The notes: a model not told the origin generated them from the sequence alone. Positions 1 to 8,355 are shown, counted from the first letter of the stretch. The stretch: 40,708 nt of DNA from an uncultured Oscillospiraceae bacterium (GCA_905233785.1 CAJOCV010000049.1:1-40708); one strand, 5' to 3'. Made by a program: numbers and translations.

Positions 1-202
1 GACAGTCCGTAAGTACTGTAACCTCGCGCTGGGCGTCCATGAAGTCCTCGAAGAGTTTCTTTTCATTCTCGCTGAGCGAGGCCGTCAGTTCATCGCCGAG
101 CTTGACGACCCCGTCAAGAGCTTTGGCATACTGGCTGTCACGCTTGAAAGTACGTTCGTTAGGATGAATATCCCCGACATATAGATCCTCTAAAATGTGC
201 AT
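1..202 (-). CDS. DUF6809-like protein, partial (3' end outside window)
   Basis: The first 67 codons are visible, from ATG at 202 running off the left edge. The start MHILEDLYVGDIHPNERTF and the acidic, helical body with FEDFMDAQREV resemble the small DUF6809 proteins common in Oscillospiraceae and their mobile elements; their function is unknown. An AGG lies about 11 nt before the ATG, a weak ribosome site. It follows the upstream gene on the same strand after a 12-nt gap, so the two are probably co-transcribed. The family call is from memory of the N-terminal pattern. Confidence 0.6.
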   Translation of the reverse strand, partial: MHILEDLYVGDIHPNERTFKRDSQYAKALDGVVKLGDELTASLSENEKKLFEDFMDAQREVTVLTDC

Positions 203-214
203 CGCAGTCGCCTA

Positions 215-661
215 TTATTGTACACTCAGAGACCGGTATTCTTCTTTCAACGTTTCGATAATCCGCTGTTTTTCTTTTTGGGATAGTGACACCAGAAATT
301 GCACGATCATCAAATCCGATTTGAACATTTCACTCTGATCCTGGGATAAGGAGATCAACCGTATTGTTCGATCGACACGAGGATCATGAGATCCTATGCA
401 ATAAATGTCTGTTTTTAAGGAAGAGACCATTTGCTCAAGCTCGCCCAGCGCTTTAATCTCTTTCCCTGCCCAACTTTCATAAGTATAGGCATAAATATCC
501 GAGGGAAAAACGTGCTTTCCATCGAAGCAATTGGCATAAGGGTTGACAACCGCGAGTTCTTGATGCCAGAATTTTGTTGACTTTGCAAATCCATAGCACA
601 GTTTGATTCTCTGTTTTTCGTCTTGCATCTCTTCCAAATCAATCTTCCACATTTCAAGCAA
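215..661 (-). CDS. hypothetical protein, unknown function
   Basis: A 149-residue soluble protein if it starts at TTG 661, which has GGAGGG seven bases upstream. The open frame reaches back to an ATG at 697, but that codon has no ribosome site. The protein is rich in charged and aromatic residues (KSTKFWHQELAVVNPYANC, SDIYAYTYESW) and has no signal peptide or membrane segment. The C-terminal third looks helical. I do not recognise the family. It lies 12 nt upstream of the DUF6809-like gene in what looks like a two-gene accessory operon of low GC content. Confidence 0.6.
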   Translation of the reverse strand: MLEMWKIDLEEMQDEKQRIKLCYGFAKSTKFWHQELAVVNPYANCFDGKHVFPSDIYAYTYESWAGKEIKALGELEQMVSSLKTDIYCIGSHDPRVDRTIRLISLSQDQSEMFKSDLMIVQFLVSLSQKEKQRIIETLKEEYRSLSVQ

Positions 662-737
662 AACAATCCCTCCTTTTATCTCGGCTTGTTTCATCATACC
701 GCAGAGTTCTCTATCTCGCTATGAACCTATAGTTCAA

Positions 738-772
738 AAGCAGCCCACAGATTTGAAGTCTATGGGCTGCTT
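738..772 (-). terminator. intrinsic terminator of the minus-strand zinc-finger gene
   Basis: A perfect 10-bp stem (AAGCAGCCCA at 738-747 with TGGGCTGCTT at 763-772) and a 15-nt loop. Read on the minus strand it is followed by a short T run. It lies just downstream of the gene ending at 785 and upstream of the gene starting at 661, so it separates the two minus-strand units. Confidence 0.7.
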
Positions 773-784
773 ATGAGTGTTTTT

Positions 785-1858
785 TTATTCTTTGCTTTGC
801 TGTTTATTTCGTTTGCGGTTGAAGTATTGTATCTGGCTTGGTGTATGCGCCGAGCAGTATATTTTCGTATGATAACGTGGATCCACCTCGAAGATCGATC
901 CACACATAGGGCATACACGATACTTTTTATTTTTTATGAGGTCTGTATACAAGCAGAGGTATTCAGCCGTTTCTAATGTTTTTGCCATCCATTTTACTGT
1001 TCCGTTTTTTGTGCATATAGCTGGTTTTGAACCTTCCAGTGAATACTGAAGGTGTTCATCAAGCGAATCCAAGATGAGGTCTTTCAACGCTCTAACATTT
1101 CGCTTTTGAAGTATTTGTTTTATCTCACTATCAGGAAGCTTTCGACAATAGTCCCAGAATAACTCCTTGAGTTCTGAAGAAAAATCCTTATTATTCCAAA
1201 AACGCACGCAGCTTTGGCGGTATTTTTCAGTATGGTGTTGGCGAAAAACGTATTCAAATTGTTTCGTTTTTTCGGCGTTTAAATCTACAAAACCATGGTA
1301 TATCAAGCCAATATCCTCAAACACTTTTAATTTGTGTAGAGAATTATTAATACTTTGATCTCGTTTTTTTGCGATCTCCGGTATTGCTATCAGCTTTTGT
1401 GATCGTGCGAATGACCACAACGATTCAATATTAGACTTGGCAGAGCCATAGTACCGTGCTGCCTGGTACAATAGCTGAAAGACAGTTTCAATGTCCGAAG
1501 AATCAGCTGGCTCCGTATCTAAGCATGTATAATAGAGAGCTCGCATAGCGGTAATCTTTGCTGAAACACAGCGGTAGTGCTGTAGTTCGGTCTCACAATC
1601 AAGTAAATATAAAAGTCTTTCCATTGCTTGCTCACCAGTAGCTCTTCTGATTTTTGTTGAAAAGTACCGTGAGGACAAGATGCTGTTCAGCCTTTTTGAT
1701 AAACCCTGATAGCGACCCTTTGGTAGTCTTTCAGATAAAGCAGAAATAAATTCCTTTTCGCTCGAGACGAGAAAGAGCGGATCAGTATACGGTTTCCCAT
1801 TAAACAGAATTTCAGCCGTGAACGACACGCCGGACGCATCCTGATTATTTCTGGCCAT
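785..1858 (-). CDS. zinc-finger protein of unknown function
   Basis: A 357-residue protein starting at ATG 1858, with GGAGG seven bases upstream. Most of it is a helical, basic domain with no family I can name. The C-terminus, about residues 318-350, carries CPMCG, then an HTKIYCSAH segment followed by a basic helix (QYFNRKRNKQQ). This CxxC...CxxxH arrangement resembles the zinc knuckles seen at the ends of CGNR-type or DUF6076-like proteins and suggests nucleic-acid binding. It diverges from the recombinase operon across a 266-bp control region and may be cargo of the same mobile element. No catalytic motif was seen. Confidence 0.6.
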   Translation of the reverse strand: MARNNQDASGVSFTAEILFNGKPYTDPLFLVSSEKEFISALSERLPKGRYQGLSKRLNSILSSRYFSTKIRRATGEQAMERLLYLLDCETELQHYRCVSAKITAMRALYYTCLDTEPADSSDIETVFQLLYQAARYYGSAKSNIESLWSFARSQKLIAIPEIAKKRDQSINNSLHKLKVFEDIGLIYHGFVDLNAEKTKQFEYVFRQHHTEKYRQSCVRFWNNKDFSSELKELFWDYCRKLPDSEIKQILQKRNVRALKDLILDSLDEHLQYSLEGSKPAICTKNGTVKWMAKTLETAEYLCLYTDLIKNKKYRVCPMCGSIFEVDPRYHTKIYCSAHTPSQIQYFNRKRNKQQSKE

Positions 1859-1875
1859 AATAGAACCTCCGTGAT

Positions 1876-1906
1876 AAAGGCAATAGCTAAAACCGCTATT
1901 GCCTTT
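1876..1906. promoter_or_regulatory. hairpin in the 5' leader of the zinc-finger gene
   Basis: A perfect 12-bp stem (AAAGGCAATAGC at 1876-1887 with GCTATTGCCTTT at 1895-1906) around a 7-nt loop. It has A and T flanks on both strands. On the minus strand it sits within 20 nt of the ribosome site of the gene starting at 1858, so it could act as a leader hairpin or attenuator. On the plus strand it could be a terminator, but no plus-strand gene lies upstream. Confidence 0.5.
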
Positions 1907-1948
1907 TCTGATTTTAGAAGGACTTACCGCGAAACATGTGCATGAAAA

Positions 1949-2048
1949 TTAATAGGTCTTGTCCATACCGTAAGCTTATTCAATTGGTTTTTAATAGGTC
2001 TTGTCCGAATTTAATTATTAATTTAACACGCTATAATAGGTTTCGTCA
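1949..2048 (+). repeat. three direct repeats with 42-bp period
   Basis: Two identical 16-mers TTAATAGGTCTTGTCC occur at 1949-1964 and 1991-2006. A degenerate third copy, TAATAGGTTTCGTC, begins at 2034. The repeat cores start at 1950, 1992 and 2034, exactly 42 bp apart, which is four helical turns. They lie between the divergent zinc-finger gene and the recombinase operon. The third copy overlaps a TATAAT hexamer at 2032-2037. They fit protein-binding sites on one face of the DNA, for a recombinase or an operon regulator. Confidence 0.7.
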
Positions 2049-2124
2049 ATACACAGTTTGTGTTTATATACAGTCTCTGTTGTTAATCCAAGTTTAATCA
2101 ACGAATGTTTGGAGGATGTGCAAC

Positions 2125-2352
2125 GTGATTTCATTTTTGCGTAATTATGATGGCTATCCCGATGCTTTGGAGGTGTGGCAGGCTGCACTGATTTTGCGTG
2201 TCGCGCAAGACACGGTGCGGCGTCACATAAGAACAAGGAAGATCTTGGCGTATCGAATAGGTCGAGGATACATCATACCAAAATCAGAGCTACGATCATA
2301 TATTTTGGCACACGCTTCAAAAAAGGAGGGTACTGCTGATGAGAACCGTTAG
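2125..2352 (+). CDS. excisionase-like helix-turn-helix protein
   Basis: A 75-residue protein. The first in-frame ATG (2116) abuts the GGAGG at 2111-2115, so the GTG at 2125, nine bases after it, is the better start. The sequence DALEVWQAALILRVAQDTVR, then RIGRGYIIPKSELRSYI, is the winged-helix pattern of excisionase/MerR-type DNA-binding domains: a helix-turn-helix followed by a strand-turn 'wing' with GR.Y.I. Such proteins direct recombination or regulate element genes. It is first in the recombinase operon and overlaps the next gene by 14 nt. Confidence 0.7.
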   Translation: MISFLRNYDGYPDALEVWQAALILRVAQDTVRRHIRTRKILAYRIGRGYIIPKSELRSYILAHASKKEGTADENR

Positions 2353-2602
2353 TACATTATCTATAAACATCAAAGCAACTGGTAGAAAAATCGCAACTGT
2401 TAGGGAAAGCGCAGGCTTATCTGTTGCAGATTTACAACAGATTCTGGGCTTTGAGGCTCCGCAGGCCATATACAAGTGGCAACGCGGCGAATCATTACCT
2501 AAATTGGATCATCTTGTGATTGTGGCTGAGGTTTGCCAAGTTCCTTTGGATGATCTAATTGTGCTATCGATAAATTCTAAAACAAAAGGAACCGAGGAAT
2601 AA
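2339..2602 (+). CDS. XRE-family helix-turn-helix regulator
   Basis: An 87-residue protein with one Cro/C1-type domain at about residues 14-75. IKATGRKIATVRESAGLSVA leads into LQQILGFEAPQAIYKWQRGE and SLPKLDHLVIVAEVCQVPLD, the usual five-helix layout with the recognition helix at QAIYKWQRGE. The start at 2339 has GGAGG just upstream within the preceding gene. It is likely a repressor of the operon it sits in, though that is inference from position. It ends in a TAATG overlap with the next small ORF. Confidence 0.75.
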   Translation: MRTVSTLSINIKATGRKIATVRESAGLSVADLQQILGFEAPQAIYKWQRGESLPKLDHLVIVAEVCQVPLDDLIVLSINSKTKGTEE

Positions 2603-2775
2603 TGCAAGGAGAACCGCTTTTACCCGACCTATATCGTCAATTCGTAATTGCCGGCCTGGCCTACGAATCGCCGTACTGGGATTACATTTCCTGTACCGGG
2701 GAAATTGATGCGCTGGACGAAGAAATCGTTCTTCTATGGCACAAGCATATTGCAAGTAGTATCAGAACCAATTAG
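2602..2775 (+). CDS. 57-residue small protein, unknown
   Basis: ATG at 2602 overlaps the stop of the XRE gene (TAATG), which suggests translational coupling. The product starts MQGEPLLPDLYRQF, contains SPYWDYISCTGEID and ends SIRTN. It is acidic and aromatic-rich with no membrane segment. The coupling and its place between regulator and recombinases argue that it is translated, but no family was recognised. The neighbouring frame also stays open here, up to the first recombinase, so part of this stretch could instead be a longer recombinase N-terminus. Confidence 0.45.
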   Translation: MQGEPLLPDLYRQFVIAGLAYESPYWDYISCTGEIDALDEEIVLLWHKHIASSIRTN

Positions 2776-2854
2776 TGAGCTACCCAAAGCTAAAGCACTT
2801 GAGGAGGGCATTTTAGGCTGCTCCGCATGGTTGAGAGACAAAAGAGAAAACAAG

Positions 2855-4105
2855 ATGAATGATAATGTTATTGATTCCTTAAACAACGCCCTGTATACAG
2901 ATGAGAGTGCTATCCTTGATTTTCAAACACCACAAAGCATCAATCCATATACCGTAGAACGTGCACTGATCGAACGAAAGGGCGAACTCACCCCCTGCTA
3001 TCTTGTCCTGCGTGATGGAATTCCCGCCACCGCAATCAACAAACACTTGCTGGTGAAGCAGGCAAAATACGCCCACCCGTGTTCGACCCCGGCATATGTG
3101 ATCGAAGATTTTTTAAATACCATGGACTCATACGGGCTCAGCATCGAAGAGATTACGCGTGGAAACATTTACGATTATCTCAGCGAGGCATATGTAGAAG
3201 ATGGCAAAGCATACAAAACCATTCTTTCCTACATCACGCATATCGGAGATCTGTTTGACGATCTGCAGATTCACGGTTTTCAGCTCCACCCTTCACTTCT
3301 CACGACAGACAAGCACGCGTTCTACGTGATTAGGAACAAAAAAGCAAAGCGGCATATTACAACGATCCCGCTGATGCGCGCCGAGTTCATTCCGAACAAA
3401 AACGCCGCCTTAAGCAGCGGCATGATCAGCTATACCAAATGGTACACGAAAGAACAGATCCTGGCCATTCAGGCAGAACTGTCTCCCGTCTATCGCTGCA
3501 TTTTCTTGGACACCGTTACGACGGGACATCGCGTAGATTCGGCACTTTCCATCACACTTCAGTCGATTAACATGAGGGAACATTGGATTATGCCTACCCG
3601 TACTAAGACCGGCCGAAACCACAGGGCCTTCTTGCCCGAATTCTTGTCCGAGCAAATATATACCTATCAAATTGAAGACCGCGCTGCCATCGTTCGAAAA
3701 ACCGGCACCGACAGCCAGTTTCTGTTTCTTGGGAGAAACGGAAAGCCTGTGACATATGCCGCCTACCGTGCTGCCCTGCAAACAGCCGCAAAAAAAGTCA
3801 GGACAATTCACCCGGAACTTGGCCTCACAGAAGTTCACACTCATGCCGGTCGTTCGACGTATGCTGCTGCCCTGCGCAGCTATCAGAAATCCCAACAGGC
3901 AAAAGGGATCCCTACTTTTACCGATGACGATTTCTGCAAATTGATGGACTGGGCAAGCATGCAGTGTCTGGATAACTACGATATCCTCACCCGCACTCAA
4001 GACCTTTCTCCGCTCGTAGAGAAGTTTCAAGATGGGTTTTTCTCATTTTTAGATAGAAGCAGTTTGACACCATTGGAGGGATCCACTTGCACAAAATCGA
4101 AGTAG
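2855..4105 (+). CDS. tyrosine recombinase 1 of trio (TnpA-like)
   Basis: About 416 residues from ATG 2855. The frame is open back to 2648, but no strong ribosome site marks an earlier start, so the N-terminus is uncertain. A SAM-like DNA-binding N-terminal region (about residues 80-150) precedes the catalytic domain. Catalytic residues by eye are Arg226 (TTGHRVDSA), Lys251 (TRTKTGR), His330 and Arg333 (HTHAGRSTY), Trp366 and the nucleophile Tyr375 (LDNYDI). The full set is present, so it should be active. It is the first of three adjacent recombinases and overlaps the next by 19 nt. TnpA of Tn554 is the nearest functional analogue. Confidence 0.85.
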   Translation: MNDNVIDSLNNALYTDESAILDFQTPQSINPYTVERALIERKGELTPCYLVLRDGIPATAINKHLLVKQAKYAHPCSTPAYVIEDFLNTMDSYGLSIEEITRGNIYDYLSEAYVEDGKAYKTILSYITHIGDLFDDLQIHGFQLHPSLLTTDKHAFYVIRNKKAKRHITTIPLMRAEFIPNKNAALSSGMISYTKWYTKEQILAIQAELSPVYRCIFLDTVTTGHRVDSALSITLQSINMREHWIMPTRTKTGRNHRAFLPEFLSEQIYTYQIEDRAAIVRKTGTDSQFLFLGRNGKPVTYAAYRAALQTAAKKVRTIHPELGLTEVHTHAGRSTYAAALRSYQKSQQAKGIPTFTDDDFCKLMDWASMQCLDNYDILTRTQDLSPLVEKFQDGFFSFLDRSSLTPLEGSTCTKSK

Positions 4106-6330
4106 TCCATGAAGAACGTCTCACTATAACACTAAAAATTGACGGCAAATATGTTTGTTTCACCCGCAAAGGGAATCCGGACGTGGTTTACTCTGCCACT
4201 ATGATTTCGGACGATCTTAGCCATTTGCTCGAAGCCACTGCATCCAGCCAACCTCTTTGTGAAATATCCTTCCATCTCGCTGGAACGAACATCATTCGAT
4301 TGATTGATGTATTCTGCATCGATGCTGCGCTGCAATCATGGCGGAAATACGCTGAAGCTACAATAGACGCTTACGCCAACGTAAGGGAGATATTCTATCA
4401 ATTCCTTGGCTTCAAGGTCAGCCATCATTTGAAAGGTAGTACCTTCTGTGCTGAGGCAAAGAAGATTGGGGAAGTCTGCAAAAGGGAGAAGATCTTACAA
4501 GTCTATCACGATGACCGTTACTTCAACAGTGATAGCAACAGAATCTTCAATTCAGAAAAGGGGCGGTCTGCAAGAAATATTCAGCGGCAGGAGCCTTTTG
4601 ATGCGAACGGCATTCGTGTTGAGTTTCGGCGCCAGGATGCCATACATTTCGTTTTTCTCATTAACGGAATCGAGGTTCCGTTGTCCTTGTCGAGAACAAC
4701 TCGTTCTCTGACGCCCAAAAAACTATATGACATAATCATCAAAACCAGAGACAATCTTTTGAAGTTTGATTTCTATAGCCTTGAGAAACTCGCTCAAGAA
4801 GCAGGTGGAAGAACTGTTCTTTGCATCATGCTCGCATTGTACAAAAGTGAGTCAATTCTATTCTTAACTGAATCGTTTAGGTGGATATATAAAAACTATC
4901 GCCGCGTCCCGTTCCCTCGCAAGATGCTGAAAACCACGTTCCACTGTTCTCTGAACAACATCGATGGCGTGGGCGAATTTCTTGGTACACTTGAACAGCT
5001 CATCCCAGAAGCAGAACAATATCTGCTCGATACAACCAATGCTGAAATTGGAACTGATAAGCCCACTTGGGTGCTGTTTGAATCGAAGCCGGGAGGTATA
5101 AAAACAATCACTATTAAATTCAACTTTGGGTCGCCTTTGGATCAGGAGCTTCGAGACTATCTCCGCGATGCAGCAGAACCTGGGATCAAATCAAGGGTTC
5201 CTGTTGCTCTGTTTTTGCTGAACAAATGGACAAATATTCGCAGATCTCTTGAGGCTCTTGAGAAGTTGGGTATACATATCAGTTCAATCGCGGATCTGAA
5301 GCCCGCAGATTGTTTAAGCCTTCAAAGTTTCTTTGCGCAGACTTCAAATCTGGATAATAAAACGCAGAGAACAAGCTTGTTGGAAACCAAAGCCTTTTAT
5401 CAGTTTACTGCCGATCAATATGGTCTCGCTGAGAAGAGTCCGTTTGATTATATTCATCTCCCAAGAAAAGGCGAAGGAAAACACACTCTGCCAATTACGG
5501 ACGAGGCGCTGAGAACCATAGAGGATAAAATCGCTCCGTTGCCGATGTGTTTTCGACTGGCTTTTTGTGTTGCCGTACTTACAGGCGCACGAGCCTTATC
5601 TATCTGTTCTCTGACCAAAAATGCGCTTGTAAAAGAAGACGGTGTCTATTATCTGATCATCTTCCACAACAAAACTGCTATCACCCATACAAATCAAAAC
5701 AGACCAAATTTTACAAAACACCAAGTTGATCAAGACTTTGCTGTTTCGCTCCTCGAATTTATCAGCGATACCGAGGATCTTCGTAGGCAGTTAGATACTC
5801 CTTACATTTTTGTCTATCAGGCTCTGGGACTTCGTGAAGGTTCTCGGCGGAAACCCAAAGTGCTCACGCATTCCGCCTTTGCCGACAAGATTGAGCAGTT
5901 GCTCGATGGGGTTCCACTTTTCCACACAGACGGAACGCCAGTTCGCTGCAACTTCAAGAGCATCCGCGCAGCGGTTGGACATGCCTTGTTTTTAAAAGGC
6001 AATACAGCCGAAGATGTTGCTCGGATGCTCGGAAATACACCACAGGTTGCTGCTACGCATTACAACACCATGGGTGCACGCGAAGAAGCAGAACTCTATA
6101 ATCAACACTATAATGCCACATTTGCCGGATCACGCGCACAGATTGAGCAGCGCCATAAGGCTTCTACAGATCTGGTCCACTTTCCGAGCAACAGCCCGTC
6201 GCAACCCGTTATGTACGGTAACTGTGAAAGCGATAATAACGAACACTGCAACAAAAACGACTGCAATAACTGTCAGCAGCGAATCGTATGCCGAGAAAAA
6301 GGCCAGAGCAAAAAGGAGGCTTGTATTTGA
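4087..6330 (+). CDS. tyrosine recombinase 2 of trio (TnpB-like, large)
   Basis: A 747-residue protein starting at TTG 4087, with GGAGGG six bases upstream inside the first recombinase gene. The long N-terminal region (about 1-350) has no family I recognise. The C-terminal half carries Arg502 (LTGARALSI), Lys529 (FHNKT), Arg627 and Tyr659 (THYNT). The usual HxxR histidine is Lys624 (KSIR), and the usual LGH histidine is Asn650 (MLGNT). A Cys-rich tail (CNKNDCNNCQQRIVC) looks metal-binding. Size and position match TnpB-type proteins of Tn554-like elements. The substitutions may make it a helper subunit or simply reflect family variation. Confidence 0.85.
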   Translation: MHKIEVVHEERLTITLKIDGKYVCFTRKGNPDVVYSATMISDDLSHLLEATASSQPLCEISFHLAGTNIIRLIDVFCIDAALQSWRKYAEATIDAYANVREIFYQFLGFKVSHHLKGSTFCAEAKKIGEVCKREKILQVYHDDRYFNSDSNRIFNSEKGRSARNIQRQEPFDANGIRVEFRRQDAIHFVFLINGIEVPLSLSRTTRSLTPKKLYDIIIKTRDNLLKFDFYSLEKLAQEAGGRTVLCIMLALYKSESILFLTESFRWIYKNYRRVPFPRKMLKTTFHCSLNNIDGVGEFLGTLEQLIPEAEQYLLDTTNAEIGTDKPTWVLFESKPGGIKTITIKFNFGSPLDQELRDYLRDAAEPGIKSRVPVALFLLNKWTNIRRSLEALEKLGIHISSIADLKPADCLSLQSFFAQTSNLDNKTQRTSLLETKAFYQFTADQYGLAEKSPFDYIHLPRKGEGKHTLPITDEALRTIEDKIAPLPMCFRLAFCVAVLTGARALSICSLTKNALVKEDGVYYLIIFHNKTAITHTNQNRPNFTKHQVDQDFAVSLLEFISDTEDLRRQLDTPYIFVYQALGLREGSRRKPKVLTHSAFADKIEQLLDGVPLFHTDGTPVRCNFKSIRAAVGHALFLKGNTAEDVARMLGNTPQVAATHYNTMGAREEAELYNQHYNATFAGSRAQIEQRHKASTDLVHFPSNSPSQPVMYGNCESDNNEHCNKNDCNNCQQRIVCREKGQSKKEACI

Positions 6331-7877
6331 ATACACTCAAAAAAACTGCATCTGAAGAAGCCATCCCCCATCTGATAATTGTAGATGGCGGAGGTGAACA
6401 GCCTGCTTTCGCCGAACGAGATATTAACCACATGCAAACCATTCTCTCCCAGTTCTCCGAAAATAAGCTCATGGATGACAAGTGGCAGATTCGAATTTCA
6501 TCATCGATACGTCAGACAAGTGTACTCTTCCCGGCATTGCCTCGTATGATTGATATTCTTTTGATTCGTGCCCTTGTTTTGCAGATGCTTTCTTATGCAT
6601 CCTCTTCCATTGGCCGTGCTGTCAAAGACGCTGAATGGATCCTTGGCTTCTTTAGTGATCATCATATTTACATCGAGAACTGTCGAACGGCAGTGGTTGA
6701 CCTCATTATCAAAGAATTGGATCGTACTGCTGATTTCTCTGTGATGCAAAAGAACTCGATTATGACAACACTTGGCACCATGATCGAGCTTTGTGAGGGA
6801 TTCGGTTTGGTCGCGGGGACAGGCATTGTAGATTGCAGCTACCGGTGGAAGGATACCCGGTTTCCAAAGCGGGCTACGGATGCCTGTGTAATCGAGCAGC
6901 TCGACTCCTATTTCTTCGATCCCATAATCGACATTCCACTGCAGTATCGCACGGTATATATGCTGTTGCGCCTTATCAGCAATCGGATCAGTGAAGTGCT
7001 GTTCATGCCTATCGACTGCCTCATTTATCCGGATATTGATACATATTCCATCAGCATTCCGACGCAGAAGGCTACACCCTATCATGTTCCAAAGTATAAG
7101 CAGTATCCTAAGAAGCTGTCCGGAATTGAAGAAGGTCTCTTGCACCGCTGTCTCTGCGAACTCCAACAATATGCTGAAAGTCAGCAGAACCACCTTCCCT
7201 GTCAGCACCAGAACCTTCTGTTCGTTTCTCCAACCGGAAACACCATCGTCACAACATCTGATGTCAACGACTATTTCAAGGACATCTGTGTGAAGTACCT
7301 CATCAAGGACTCTTCTGGAAACCAGGCTATCATTACTACGCATGATCTGCGTCATACCGCTGTTGTGGAACGTTTTAAATACGGGGTCATCTCTCCATAC
7401 CAAACTATGCGTGAGAGCAATCACAGCAGCCTCTCGCAGACGTTAGGCTACAGTTACGCCTCTGTACATGATGAAACGGAAAAGTTCACGGAGATCTCTG
7501 AGGAGGTTCTAAGCAATTTCCTACTCTTGCCTGCATCTGGTGAAGTCAAGCCGCGCGAGCTCGCGACAAAGAAGTTCCTTGCTCTGAAAGAAGATCCAAA
7601 CACACGGCTTCTGTTAGACGGCTCCATCTGTCTAAATCGATCGTGTGTGCCAAGCTTTGAGGCCTGCTCCGACTGCGAAGACTTCCATGTTGATCCTATG
7701 TACCAGGAAGCCTTGGAAAGCTACATTGCCCTTCTCTCCGATAGATCTCAGATGCTCAGAAGCAAGGGTGGTAATCCAGATACGATTGCTTTTATCGAGC
7801 ACCAAGTTGAAGTCTATACGAAAATGCTGAACAAAATCAAACGTTGCGCAGAGAGCGCGGAAAGAAAGGTTAGCTAA
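6327..7877 (+). CDS. tyrosine recombinase 3 of trio
   Basis: A 516-residue protein. The start TTG at 6327 overlaps the TGA of the previous gene (TTGA) and has AAAAGGAGG seven bases before it; the earlier ATG at 6288 has no such site. The catalytic set by eye is Arg220 (SNRISE), Lys248 (PTQKAT), His339 and Arg342 (THDLRH), His366 (ESNHSS) and a Tyr at 375 or 377 (GYSY). The C-terminus has a Cys cluster (CLNRSCVPSFEACSDC), also common in Tn554-type recombinases. Three tandem overlapping recombinases define recombinase-in-trio elements. Confidence 0.85.
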   Translation: MNTLKKTASEEAIPHLIIVDGGGEQPAFAERDINHMQTILSQFSENKLMDDKWQIRISSSIRQTSVLFPALPRMIDILLIRALVLQMLSYASSSIGRAVKDAEWILGFFSDHHIYIENCRTAVVDLIIKELDRTADFSVMQKNSIMTTLGTMIELCEGFGLVAGTGIVDCSYRWKDTRFPKRATDACVIEQLDSYFFDPIIDIPLQYRTVYMLLRLISNRISEVLFMPIDCLIYPDIDTYSISIPTQKATPYHVPKYKQYPKKLSGIEEGLLHRCLCELQQYAESQQNHLPCQHQNLLFVSPTGNTIVTTSDVNDYFKDICVKYLIKDSSGNQAIITTHDLRHTAVVERFKYGVISPYQTMRESNHSSLSQTLGYSYASVHDETEKFTEISEEVLSNFLLLPASGEVKPRELATKKFLALKEDPNTRLLLDGSICLNRSCVPSFEACSDCEDFHVDPMYQEALESYIALLSDRSQMLRSKGGNPDTIAFIEHQVEVYTKMLNKIKRCAESAERKVS

Positions 7878-8306
7878 ATGGAAACAGAGAGTAAAAATAC
7901 CTTTACAAACCTTAGTAACCATCAGAAGGAAATGCGCGCAGAAATGACACAAAGAGTTCTCAACGCTCTGGAATACTTTGATGAGTGCGGGATAAAAGCG
8001 ACAATGAAAGCGCTTGCTGAACACATAGGATGTCATGTGAACACTCTCAAGCAGCCATATATACGCGAACTTCTGAACGAGCGCAAATGTGCACCCAAGA
8101 AGCCGGATCTTGAGACTGAAAACCGTCTTTTGAAAGAGCGCAACAGTAAACTCGAAGAGAGACTGGCTCATTCTCTCAATCACAATGCGAGACTGCAACA
8201 AGAGAAGGAAACTGCGAAGAAGCGAGCAGATGAATATGAATACAAGTACAGATGTCTTCTTGGTAAATACCAAATTGAGGTTGGGAAGAAAAATCCTCAC
8301 ATTTAA
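7878..8306 (+). CDS. TnpC-like / DUF6262-like coiled-coil accessory protein
   Basis: A 142-residue protein whose ATG directly follows the TAA of recombinase 3. Residues 15-75 form a helix-turn-helix-like region (TQRVLNALEYFDECGIKATM, then KALAEHIGCHVNTLKQPYIR). Residues 80-130 are a charged coiled coil (ETENRLLKERNSKLEERLAH). This matches the small third protein of Tn554-like transposons, which affects orientation and efficiency of transposition rather than catalysis. It is last in the operon and is followed by a hairpin. Confidence 0.75.
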   Translation: METESKNTFTNLSNHQKEMRAEMTQRVLNALEYFDECGIKATMKALAEHIGCHVNTLKQPYIRELLNERKCAPKKPDLETENRLLKERNSKLEERLAHSLNHNARLQQEKETAKKRADEYEYKYRCLLGKYQIEVGKKNPHI

Positions 8307-8311
8307 CGCCA

Positions 8312-8355
8312 AAAGTAATAGCCGTCACATGTTTAGCATGTAACGGCCATTACTT
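8312..8355 (+). terminator. hairpin closing the recombinase operon
   Basis: AAAGTAATAGCCGT (8312-8325) pairs with ACGGCCATTACTTT (8342-8355) with one mismatch, and an inner ACATG/CATGT pair extends the stem. It lies five bases after the stop of the TnpC-like gene. The T run is short, so termination strength is uncertain; the A/T-flanked arms would work on either strand. Confidence 0.6.

Noticed and set aside
773..976. Small plus-strand hydrophobic ORF of 67 codons
   Set aside because: It lies opposite the zinc-finger gene, has no ribosome site and overlaps its terminator region.
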